Shown: positions 49,873 to 57,583 of the stretch, in pieces
How the letters are laid out: each line of letters begins with the position of its first letter
Numbering within the stretch: the stretch's first letter is position 1
Position numbers and translations under genes: made by a program
The notes under the pieces: model-generated
The model's input: the letters and a program-made list of their open reading frames with translations, nothing else
Told to the model about the DNA's origin: nothing
Database searches by the model: none
Origin: Nioella nitratireducens
GTDB lineage: Bacteria > Pseudomonadota > Alphaproteobacteria > Rhodobacterales > Rhodobacteraceae
Length of the DNA: 64,000 nt
Direction of reading: 5' to 3'
NCBI RefSeq assembly: GCF_001879715.1
Contig: NZ_MNBW01000004.1
Location: forward strand, 186,001-250,000

Positions 49873-51060
49873 TCATGCCATTGACAGCAGGGCTTCACAA
49901 ACCTTTTCAGGATCGTATCGCAGGGGATCGTTCGCCTTTCGCAGCGGCAATGGCACCAGCGGCAGGCCAAACCGGGTCGTCAGCCGCACGGCGTCCTGCC
50001 CGTTGAATGCGTCATTGTCACACAGAACGGCGGTCATCAGATCCGAAACCGGGGTCTCCGCGCCCGCATCGGTCCGCAGGGCAGACAAGAGCGCGTCCAC
50101 CTGATCGGTGAGGGTCATGCCATGGCATTCCGGATCGGCGCCAAGGCTGGGCAGGTAGATTTTCGGAACCGTGCGTTGCGCCACCGACCGGCCAACATGT
50201 TTCGGCAACAGGTTCGCAATCACGCTGGAAAACAGGCTGCCCGGCGGATAGCAGATCAGATCGGCCTGCCCGATCAGCTTGCGGTTGCGCTTGGGCAGGG
50301 GCACGTCCTCGCCCGACAGGCGCACGCCCCGGTCGAGCAGGAAGAAGTCACGGATCGTAGAGGCGATCGGCGACGCGTCCTTGCCGGTCAAAAGGCGTTG
50401 CGTCGAAACCTCGGTGCCATCGTGCAAAACGGCCCCTATATCGAGGTTGCGATCCACGATCGCCCGCACCGTTCCTTGAACCGCCACCATCTTGGACATC
50501 AAAAACAAGACCGGCTCCAATGCGCGGTCATTGGCGAGGTAGCCGCCCGCGAGGATCAGGTTGCCGACACTGGCCCCGGCAAAGTTGAACTCCGCCGGAC
50601 ACTTGGCGGCAAAAACCTTGAGTTGCGACAGGATCAGGCTGCGCATCGGCTGCGAGATGGCCTTCATCAACCGGTGGCGGCCGTCCATCAGGGTGGCAAA
50701 TTCCTCGGCCAGATCTGCCCGCGTCGCGTTCTTGGGAAAGCGGTAGGAAAACAGACGAAAGATATCGGGCTGGCCCAGAACCGATTCATCGGCCAGCGCC
50801 ATGAGGCGGCTGCGCAGGTCGCCCACGGCGGGCATCTCGAAAGCCTCGCGCAGCACTTGCGAACTGCCGCCGCTGTCAAACGGCGTGATCAGGTGGATCG
50901 AGTTGTGGGTATAGAGTTTCAGCACCCGTGCGATTTCGTTCAGCGCACTGCCACCCGAGAAAAACAACAGGCGCGGCCCCAGATTGGGCAAGCTGCGCGC
51001 CCGCGCGACCCGCAAGGTGTCGGGAAATTCCGCGTTGCGGGTAATCTGAAGGTCTGACAT
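49873..51060 (-). CDS. CofD/YvcK-like protein of the GAK system
   Basis: The 395-residue protein has LLFFSGGSALNEIARVLKLY (about 31-50), then TPFDSGGSSQVLRE and PAVGDLRSRLMAL, matching the CofD/YvcK nucleotide- or sugar-nucleotide-binding core. Later GASVGNLILAGGYL and YPPGSLFSSVIANLLP are also family blocks. CofD makes the F420 precursor; YvcK-type proteins bind UDP-sugars. No F420 genes are in view, and the context fits the variant annotated as 'GAK system CofD-like'. The ATG at 51060 follows AGGAGAG; it is divergent from the Nudix-kinase operon across 62 bases. Confidence 0.9.
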   Translation of the reverse strand: MSDLQITRNAEFPDTLRVARARSLPNLGPRLLFFSGGSALNEIARVLKLYTHNSIHLITPFDSGGSSQVLREAFEMPAVGDLRSRLMALADESVLGQPDIFRLFSYRFPKNATRADLAEEFATLMDGRHRLMKAISQPMRSLILSQLKVFAAKCPAEFNFAGASVGNLILAGGYLANDRALEPVLFLMSKMVAVQGTVRAIVDRNLDIGAVLHDGTEVSTQRLLTGKDASPIASTIRDFFLLDRGVRLSGEDVPLPKRNRKLIGQADLICYPPGSLFSSVIANLLPKHVGRSVAQRTVPKIYLPSLGADPECHGMTLTDQVDALLSALRTDAGAETPVSDLMTAVLCDNDAFNGQDAVRLTTRFGLPLVPLPLRKANDPLRYDPEKVCEALLSMA

Positions 51061-51122
51061 TCTGCGTCTCTCCTGAATATCCCGCAGCGATACAAAACTG
51101 TCTGAAACCTCCTTTAACACCC

Positions 51123-51578
51123 ATGGATACAACGTCGAATGGCTTTCTTGCGGACATCCGCCCCTGTGCGCGGGCGCTGATCCTGCGGAAACAGGAGGTA
51201 TTGGTGCAGGTAAAATCGAAACCGGGGCGCGGTGATTACCTGTCGCTGCCAGGTGGCAAACAAGAGCCGGGCGAGACCCTGACCGATTGCGTGATCCGCG
51301 AATGCCGGGAAGAGATCGGCGTGACCGTGGACGTCGACCGCCTGATTCACGTTGCCGAAACCTTTCGTGACAAGCCCGGCGGCCTGCGGCACCAGCTGGA
51401 TGTGCTTTTCGCCTGCACGGTTCCGGCGGGCTACACCCCACGGCTTGGCCCCCATCCCGACCCCTCGCAGATCGCAACGGCATGGGTGCCGTTGCAGGAC
51501 GCCATCCCCCGCCTGTCCCCGGCGTTCGGCCCGGCCCTGACCGGGGACGCGGTCTATCTGGGGCTGTGCAATGGCTAA
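51123..51578 (+). CDS. Nudix hydrolase
   Basis: The 151-residue protein has a perfect Nudix box GX5EX7REUXEEXGU at residues 45-67 (GGKQEPGETLTDCVIRE, then CREEIGV). It hydrolyses a nucleoside diphosphate linked to another moiety, or another phosphoanhydride; the substrate is not visible. It is first in the rightward unit of seven genes and overlaps the next gene by 8 bases. The ribosome site is weak. Confidence 0.93.
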   Translation: MDTTSNGFLADIRPCARALILRKQEVLVQVKSKPGRGDYLSLPGGKQEPGETLTDCVIRECREEIGVTVDVDRLIHVAETFRDKPGGLRHQLDVLFACTVPAGYTPRLGPHPDPSQIATAWVPLQDAIPRLSPAFGPALTGDAVYLGLCNG

Positions 51579-53202
51579 ACTTCCGCGCGCTGTTGGTGAG
51601 AACCTGCATTTTCTCTGCGCTGAACTCGACGGGCAATTGTCCAACCTCGAAGCCTATTTCGAAGCGCCCGACCCGACCACCGCACAAAAGGTGATCCAGC
51701 GTGCGGGGTATTCCTACAACCTGTGGTCACGGGTCCAGAGCGCGGCCCTGCGAGGGCTGTCCTCGAAAAAGCCCACCCGCGAGACGCAAGTGCAGTTGCA
51801 CAACGCGGCGCTCGTGGCGCGCAATCTCGATCTGATTGCCCGCATGGCGCGGCGCAGTCTTGAACATGCCGAGGATGTCGATCGCAAGGCCCTGTTGCGG
51901 CCCGAAGCCTACCCCAAGGTCATCAAGCGCGTGCGCAAACGGATCAAGGCGATCCTGCCCGCGATGGAGGCCCGCGACAGCGACACGGCGGTGAAGATCG
52001 GACACGCCAAGGCCGATCTCGATACGCTCTACGATCAGCTCTTTCGCACCTACACCCAGGACATGCGCAAATCGAAACACACCGAGGATCTGGCCAAGTC
52101 GCTGCTTGCGGCAAACGAGGTGCATCGCATGGGCGATGCGCTGCAAGGCATCAGCGAGGCAATCCTGTCCGCCAGCATCGGCCAGTCGGTGCATTTCGAT
52201 CGCTATTTTTCATTGCGGAACGTGTTGGCAACGGGCGCGGCCGACGATCTGGAACTGGAGCCGCTGGCCGAAACCCGCTCGGGCAGCACGATCTCGGGCC
52301 TTCGCAGCAAGGACGGGCCCAGTGACGGATTCGACGCGGTGTTCAAGGACGGCGAGGCCGGGAAAGTGCGCGAGGAACGGGCGGGCGTAAAACGGTGGGA
52401 TTCCATCTATCCCGGTCTTGCCCCCAAGATCTTGTCCTACCAGAGGAACGGGGATTCGGCCGCGTTGCTGATCGAGTATCTGCATGGCCAGACGTTCGAG
52501 CAGGTCTTGCTGGGGGAAAGCGATGCGATGCTTGCGCAGGCCGAGACGGCGCTGGCCAAGACCCTCAGGGATGTCTGGAAACGCACCCGCACCGACGAAC
52601 CCGCTGACATGGCCTCGATGAAACAGCTCTTGAAACGGCTGCCCGATGTCTACCGCGTGCACCCGGACTTCGATGCCGTCCACTCTCGTATCAATGGGCT
52701 GGAGCTATGCGGGTTCGAAACCCTCGTGCAGCGCGCCGCCGCACGGGAAAAGGCGCTGATCGCGCCGTTCTCGGTGCATATCCATGGGGATTTCAACCTC
52801 GACAACGTGATCTTCGATGCAAGCGAAAGCAAGATCCACTTCATCGACCTGCACCGATCACGCTTCATGGACTACGTGCAGGACGTGTCGGTCTTCATGG
52901 TCTCGAACTACCGGCTGCAAGTGCATGACGCCGAGACGCGGCGGCGGGTCGTGCAGGTGGCTTCGGGTGTGCACGCGATGGCCCTGAAATTCGCCCGCGC
53001 ACAGGGGGACAAGAGCTTTGAATACCGGCTGGCGCTCGGGCTGGCGCGCAGTTTCGCCAGCTCGACCCGTTTTGTCTTCGACAAATCCCATGCCCGGCGC
53101 ATGATGGTGCGCGCCCGCTTCCTGCTGGAGGCCGCCCTGACCTGTCCGCCGGGCAAGGAAAACCGGCTGAAACTGCCGATCAAGGAGCTGTTTCGTGACT
53201 GA
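51571..53202 (+). CDS. PhoU-like / APH-like kinase fusion protein
   Basis: The 543-residue protein has a helical N-terminal half (about 1-215) resembling PhoU: LDTLYDQLFRTYTQDMRKS, then AANEVHRMGDALQGISEAIL. The C-terminal half has the phosphotransferase core FSVHIHGDFNLDNVIFD (HxDxxxxN, about 403-419) and IHFIDLHRSRFMDYVQDVS. APH-type kinases phosphorylate small molecules or proteins; PhoU is linked to phosphate sensing and persistence. The combination is unusual. It overlaps genes on both sides and sits between Nudix and ATP-grasp in the GAK unit. Confidence 0.85.
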   Translation: MAKLPRAVGENLHFLCAELDGQLSNLEAYFEAPDPTTAQKVIQRAGYSYNLWSRVQSAALRGLSSKKPTRETQVQLHNAALVARNLDLIARMARRSLEHAEDVDRKALLRPEAYPKVIKRVRKRIKAILPAMEARDSDTAVKIGHAKADLDTLYDQLFRTYTQDMRKSKHTEDLAKSLLAANEVHRMGDALQGISEAILSASIGQSVHFDRYFSLRNVLATGAADDLELEPLAETRSGSTISGLRSKDGPSDGFDAVFKDGEAGKVREERAGVKRWDSIYPGLAPKILSYQRNGDSAALLIEYLHGQTFEQVLLGESDAMLAQAETALAKTLRDVWKRTRTDEPADMASMKQLLKRLPDVYRVHPDFDAVHSRINGLELCGFETLVQRAAAREKALIAPFSVHIHGDFNLDNVIFDASESKIHFIDLHRSRFMDYVQDVSVFMVSNYRLQVHDAETRRRVVQVASGVHAMALKFARAQGDKSFEYRLALGLARSFASSTRFVFDKSHARRMMVRARFLLEAALTCPPGKENRLKLPIKELFRD

Positions 53203-54076
53203 ACTGAAAATCGGGGTGATCGGCATCCCGGGAAAATGGTCGACCGAGGCGCTCGCCGACGCGGTCGAGGCGCGCACCGGCTTTCGCCGCGTGATCGACA
53301 TGGGGGCCGTAGCGCTGGACCTGGACACCGGCGCGCTGATGCATGCGGGTGAGGATCTGTGCAGCTTCGATGCGCTGATCGTCAAGAAAATCTCCGAGGT
53401 CTACAGCCCCCATGTGCTCGACCGGCTTGAATTGCTGCGCGTGGCCGAGGCACGCGGGGTGCGTGTCTACTCGCGGCCCGAGGCGATCCTGCGGCTCATC
53501 GACCGGCTGGCCTGCACCGTGTCGCTCCGGCTCGCGGATATCCCGATGCCCCGGACCCTTGTTACCGAGGATCTGGCCGAAGCCGAGGCAGCGGTCGCAA
53601 TCTATGGCAGCGCGGTGTTCAAGCCGCTCTACTCGACCAAGGCGCGCGGCATGTGCCTGATCGACACAGGCCCCGAAGCCGCGGCGCAGATCGCTGGCTT
53701 CGCCGCGGACAACCCGGTCATGTACATCCAGGAAAAGCGCGACCTATCCGGGCAGGATCTGGGCATGGTGTTCCTGAACGGGAGCTATCTTTGCACCTAT
53801 GCGCGTGTTTCAGCCTCGGACACATGGAACACGACCATTCATAGCGGCGGCAAATACGCCGCCTATCAGCCCGACGCCGACCTGATCGACTTGGCCCGCC
53901 GGGCACAGGCCCCCTTTGGCCTGACCTTCACCACCGTCGACGTGGCGCTGACCGAACAAGGCCCCATCGTCTTCGAAGTGTCGGCCTTTGGCGGCTATCG
54001 CGGCGCGCAAGAGGGGTGCGGCCTGGATGCGGCGGCACTGGTTGCCGAACACGTGATCGCCGGGGCCACGCCATGA
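53195..54076 (+). CDS. ATP-grasp enzyme of the GAK system (RimK-like)
   Basis: The 293-residue protein has RimK-like ATP-grasp features: DALIVKKISEVYSPHVLDRL, then AVFKPLYSTKARGMCLIDTG (ATP-binding loop and Lys), VMYIQEKRDLSGQDLGMVFL and the metal-binding end PIVFEVSAFGGYRGAQEGCG. ATP-grasp enzymes ligate a carboxylate to an amine or thiol through an acylphosphate. It starts with GTG, 7 bases after AAGGAG, and overlaps the HPr-kinase-related gene (ATGA). The substrate is unknown. Confidence 0.9.
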   Translation: MTELKIGVIGIPGKWSTEALADAVEARTGFRRVIDMGAVALDLDTGALMHAGEDLCSFDALIVKKISEVYSPHVLDRLELLRVAEARGVRVYSRPEAILRLIDRLACTVSLRLADIPMPRTLVTEDLAEAEAAVAIYGSAVFKPLYSTKARGMCLIDTGPEAAAQIAGFAADNPVMYIQEKRDLSGQDLGMVFLNGSYLCTYARVSASDTWNTTIHSGGKYAAYQPDADLIDLARRAQAPFGLTFTTVDVALTEQGPIVFEVSAFGGYRGAQEGCGLDAAALVAEHVIAGATP

Positions 54077-55167
54077 CCCTGACAAGCGTTGCCGATGTGC
54101 TGGCGCGTCTCGACCGCTCGTGCCTTGCCGATACCGACCCCCTGGTCCTGTCGGTCGGGCCAATCCGGCTGCGCCTGCGCTGCGCCGGACCCTTGCGTGG
54201 CGACCTGTCCACCTATTTCGCCGATGTGCTGGCGGCGGATGGGCCGGAGGCAATTGACATCGACATACTGGAGGGGCAAGCGCTCGACCCCGCGCCGGAC
54301 TGGGTGGATTGGGCGCGCGAGCCCGGCAAGACCGGGCGCAAGGATGCCATCCACGATCTGGCCGACGGACGGCTGGTCTTCAAACGGCGCACGGGCGTTA
54401 CCTTTCTGCAATCCCGCACGGCCTTGGTGGCGTTCGGACCTGTCAGGGAAAATGCGAACCAGGTGATCAATTTCGTCAACACCCAGGTGCTGAATGCCTG
54501 CCTGCGGGGGGGCTGGCAAATCTGCCACGCGGCGGCCGTCACCAACGGCACGCGAACCTTGGCAATTGCCGGCCTGTCGGGCGGGGGAAAATCCACCTCG
54601 GTCTTGCGGATGATGGACCTGCCCGGCACGGCCTTCGTCACCAATGACCGGTTGATGGTGCGCGGTGGCGCGCCGGTCCCAAGCGCCCTTGGCATCCCCA
54701 AGCACCCCCGGATCAACCCCGGCACCATCCTGCACAACCCGCGCCTGCACGCGATGCTGCCGCCCGACCGGCTGGCGGCGCTGGCCGAGATGGCGCCCGC
54801 GGACCTGTGGCATCTGGAGGAAAAGCACGACCTGATCCTGCCTGATGTCTATGGTCAGAACCGGTTGCAACTGGCCGCCCCGCTGACCGATTTCTGGGTT
54901 TTGAACTGGCGGCAGGATACGGCGCGGCCCACGACCGTGCATGATGTGACCCTGTCTGACCGCCCTGATCTGCTTGGCGCAATCATGAAAAGCGCGGGCC
55001 CCTTCTACGCGGATGCCCATGACCGGTTCCAAACGGATCGCACGCCGCTCGATCCTGCCGCGTATTTGTCTGCGCTGCGCCATGTCCGGGTGCGCGAAGT
55101 GACCGGGCAGGTCGATTTCGACGCCCTCTTCGCGGAGGGCCGCCGCGTGTTGGGCGTCAGCGCATGA
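54073..55167 (+). CDS. HPr kinase-related protein (HprK-related kinase B type)
   Basis: The 364-residue protein has an HprK-like P-loop LAIAGLSGGGKSTSVLRMMD (about 163-182) following a His-rich strand (WQICHAAAVTNG). A downstream FVTNDRLMVRGG takes the place of the second Asp motif. True HPr kinase phosphorylates a Ser of HPr with ATP or pyrophosphate and can reverse it with phosphate. This is the 'K' partner in GAK annotation. It overlaps genes on both sides by 4 bases. Confidence 0.88.
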   Translation: MTLTSVADVLARLDRSCLADTDPLVLSVGPIRLRLRCAGPLRGDLSTYFADVLAADGPEAIDIDILEGQALDPAPDWVDWAREPGKTGRKDAIHDLADGRLVFKRRTGVTFLQSRTALVAFGPVRENANQVINFVNTQVLNACLRGGWQICHAAAVTNGTRTLAIAGLSGGGKSTSVLRMMDLPGTAFVTNDRLMVRGGAPVPSALGIPKHPRINPGTILHNPRLHAMLPPDRLAALAEMAPADLWHLEEKHDLILPDVYGQNRLQLAAPLTDFWVLNWRQDTARPTTVHDVTLSDRPDLLGAIMKSAGPFYADAHDRFQTDRTPLDPAAYLSALRHVRVREVTGQVDFDALFAEGRRVLGVSA

Positions 55168-55862
55168 CCCCGCGCTTCATCGCCCTCATTCGCCACGGCG
55201 CCTATAATCAGCGCCCCGATACGCCAAGCGCGCTGCAACCCTTCCCCCTGACGGACACGGGCCATGCCCAGGCCCGGGCCTGCGGAGAGGACATCGCCCA
55301 GCTTCTGGACGAGACCGGCTGGCGGCTTGATCCGGTGGCGCATTCCTCGCTGCAATTGCGCGCATGGCAGACCGCGCGGGGCGTGGCCGACGTTCTGGCG
55401 CCCCTTGGGCATCTCCTACAGATCGAACAAACCGACGATCTCTCGGAACGGGGGCTTGGCAGTGCCGCCAACCTGACCTTGCAGGAAATCGAGGATGTTC
55501 TGTGCGCTGACCCCCGCTTTGACGCGCCGCCGCCGGGATGGAAGGCCGACCGCGACTATCGACTGCCCTTGCACGGGGCCGAGTCGATGCGCATGGCGGG
55601 CGCGCGGGTGGCGGGCTGGTTGCGCCGGGCGGTGGCGCAGGAAACCGCAGCCCCTACCGCGACGCTGACCCTTGTCTTTGGCCATGGCGCAGCCTTCCGC
55701 CACGCGGCACACGACCTTGGCGTCCTGAGCCTCGACGAGATTTCACAATTCAGCATGTATCACGCACGACCGTTACTATTGTGTTACAAAGGCAATGATA
55801 CATGGCTCCATTGCGGCGGGGCCTGGAAGCAGCGCCCCCGTCCGGAAACCGCACTGGACTGA
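55164..55862 (+). CDS. Histidine phosphatase family protein
   Basis: The 232-residue protein has the intact RHG motif FIALIRHGAYN (Arg10-His11-Gly12), the second Arg in HSSLQLRAWQTARGV, acidic DDLSERGLG and the second His in LVFGHGAAFRHAAH. It removes phosphate through a phosphohistidine. Its intact active site contrasts with the SixA-like half of the leftward fusion. The ATG overlaps the preceding stop; 12 bases separate it from the metallophosphoesterase. Confidence 0.93.
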   Translation: MTPRFIALIRHGAYNQRPDTPSALQPFPLTDTGHAQARACGEDIAQLLDETGWRLDPVAHSSLQLRAWQTARGVADVLAPLGHLLQIEQTDDLSERGLGSAANLTLQEIEDVLCADPRFDAPPPGWKADRDYRLPLHGAESMRMAGARVAGWLRRAVAQETAAPTATLTLVFGHGAAFRHAAHDLGVLSLDEISQFSMYHARPLLLCYKGNDTWLHCGGAWKQRPRPETALD

Positions 55863-55874
55863 GGATCGTCTGAC

Positions 55875-57233
55875 TTGGCTGACCAAGACGCGATGTGGCA
55901 AGGGCCTGCCACGCTGCTGCCGCCCGTTTTCGATGCCTATTGCGATTTCGACGGGCTGCCCCGGCAATGCGCCGCATGGCCAGTTTCCGAGCCGCATTCC
56001 GGTGGCGGAACGCAGGCCTGCCTGCGCGACGTGCAACACAGCCTCAAGATCGCAGCCGCCCATGGCCGCTGGCATTGGCCGGAGCACCCGGTTGTCTTCA
56101 TTTCAGATCCCCACGCCGATGCCGAGGGCTTCCTGAGATCGCTGGCGGCGGCCGGAACAATTCAGCGCAATGGCCATGGTCCGCGCGACTTCGTCCTGAC
56201 CGGCTTTGGCCAGAGCGCGCGCATCGTGCTGGGCGGAGATTGCCTCGACAAGGGGCCAAGCAACCTCGACATGCTGGATGCCCTGGACGCGCTGTTTTCA
56301 AGCGGTGCAAACGTGCACCTGCTGGCTGGAAATCACGATTTGCGTTTCATGCTGGCAGTGCAGGCCCTGACCGGGCCGCGCAGCCCGCTGACCGAACACC
56401 TGTTCGTGCGTATGGGGCGCAAGACCGTTCCCCTGCTGCGCGAGGTCTGGGACAGGTTCCCGACCGCCGATCTGATGGCGAACCTGCCTGATGAGGCGAT
56501 CTGCCGGGCCCGCATCTTCCCCGGCCCCGACTGGGACACGCAGTTTCCAGATTTGGCCGCCGCCCATTTGTCGCGCAAGGCCATCGACAAGGAACTGGCC
56601 CGCCTGCGAACCAAGCAAGACCAGTTCGATGCCCAGATCACCAAGGCGGGTATGACCATGCGCATGGTCTATGCGTCGGCGCTGATGTGCAGGTCTTTGT
56701 TCCTTGCCCCGGACGGGCCCTATGCGTGGTTCTACGAGCGTATGGACATGATCCAGAAAAGCGGATCGCTTTTGTTCGTTCATGCCGGGCTCGACGACGC
56801 GATGTGCGCGCTTTTGGCCGAGGGTGGTCCCGATGCCGTCAATGCCCGCTTCCGCGCCGAGGCGCGGCAAGATCCCTTCGCCTTCTACTTTGGTCCGGTG
56901 GCCAATCTTGTCCGCACCAAGTATCGTGAGACGGACAAGCACCTGTCGGAGACGGGGGTGCAAAGGCTTCATGCACAGGGGATCAAGATGGTGGTTCAGG
57001 GACATGTGAACAATCATCGCGGTCAACGACTTCTGGCCAAACGCGGGCTCTTGCATCTGGAGGGCGACGTGACCCTCGACCGCGCCTCGCGCCATCTGGA
57101 GGGGCTGCCGGGAATCGGCGCCGGGGCCACGCTGATCCATCCTTCGGGCGATATCGTCGGCCTCAGCGCGGACTTCCCCGCCGCCAAGCATTTCCACCCG
57201 GAGCGCCTGTCTTGGGACGGGGTGGTCGCATGA
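55875..57233 (+). CDS. PPP/calcineurin-like metallophosphoesterase
   Basis: The 452-residue protein has the five metal-binding blocks: VFISDPHADAEGF (about 74-86), IVLGGDCLDKGPSNLD (about 117), LLAGNHDLRFML (about 150), LLFVHAGLDD (about 300) and MVVQGHVNNHRGQR (about 371). GDxxDxG with GNHD is closest to PPP-type Ser/Thr phosphatases. A helical insert (AIDKELARLRTKQDQFDAQI, about 235) separates the halves. The TTG start follows GAGGA by 9 bases; ATG at 55893 is an alternative. The stop overlaps the amphi-Trp gene. Confidence 0.9.
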   Translation: MADQDAMWQGPATLLPPVFDAYCDFDGLPRQCAAWPVSEPHSGGGTQACLRDVQHSLKIAAAHGRWHWPEHPVVFISDPHADAEGFLRSLAAAGTIQRNGHGPRDFVLTGFGQSARIVLGGDCLDKGPSNLDMLDALDALFSSGANVHLLAGNHDLRFMLAVQALTGPRSPLTEHLFVRMGRKTVPLLREVWDRFPTADLMANLPDEAICRARIFPGPDWDTQFPDLAAAHLSRKAIDKELARLRTKQDQFDAQITKAGMTMRMVYASALMCRSLFLAPDGPYAWFYERMDMIQKSGSLLFVHAGLDDAMCALLAEGGPDAVNARFRAEARQDPFAFYFGPVANLVRTKYRETDKHLSETGVQRLHAQGIKMVVQGHVNNHRGQRLLAKRGLLHLEGDVTLDRASRHLEGLPGIGAGATLIHPSGDIVGLSADFPAAKHFHPERLSWDGVVA

Positions 57234-57496
57234 GCCAGCCCGACGGAAAATTCCGCCACGAATCCTTGCAAGACCGCAAGACCATCAAGGCGTTGCTGAC
57301 CGCGCTGACCAAGGGCATCGGCGCAGGAGAAATCACTTTCGGCGAGGACGACAAGACCTTGGTTCTGCCGGTGGACGGCCTGATGACCCTGCGCATCAAG
57401 GCCGACCGCTCGGACGGCGCATGCCGGGTCGATCTGCGGATTTCGTGGACCGAAGACAACGACACCACAAGCACGAGTGCACCGCAGATCAAGTAG
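57230..57496 (+). CDS. Amphi-Trp domain protein
   Basis: The 88-residue protein begins KFRHESLQDRKTIKALLTAL and then has KGIGAGEITFGEDDKTLVLP, GLMTLRIKADRSD and the ending LRISW. This is the amphi-Trp pattern: a helix followed by amphipathic strands with a terminal Trp. The family is known mainly through its link to GAK clusters and also occurs in archaea; its function is not known to me. It ends the rightward unit, 87 bases before the response regulator. Confidence 0.85.
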   Translation: MSQPDGKFRHESLQDRKTIKALLTALTKGIGAGEITFGEDDKTLVLPVDGLMTLRIKADRSDGACRVDLRISWTEDNDTTSTSAPQIK

Positions 57497-57540
57497 AAAA
57501 ACGTGCGCGCACCACTCCCCCCTAGACGTCGGCGCGCAAT

Positions 57541-57555
57541 CCGGCATGATGCCGG
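57541..57555. promoter_or_regulatory. Palindrome upstream of the response regulator gene
   Basis: CCGGCAT-G-ATGCCGG is a perfect 7-1-7 inverted repeat, 28 bases before the GTG start of the response regulator and 44 bases after the amphi-Trp stop. The half-site ATGCCGG recurs at 61111-61117. It may be an operator; there is no T-run to suggest a terminator. Confidence 0.4.
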
Positions 57556-57583
57556 GTGAACGGGATGGACAAGGGAGGGTCCG

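Noticed and set aside
45592-57496. Anti-phage defence island
   Set aside because: No nuclease, restriction, toxin or NTPase-effector domain typical of defence; the domains point to phosphate chemistry.
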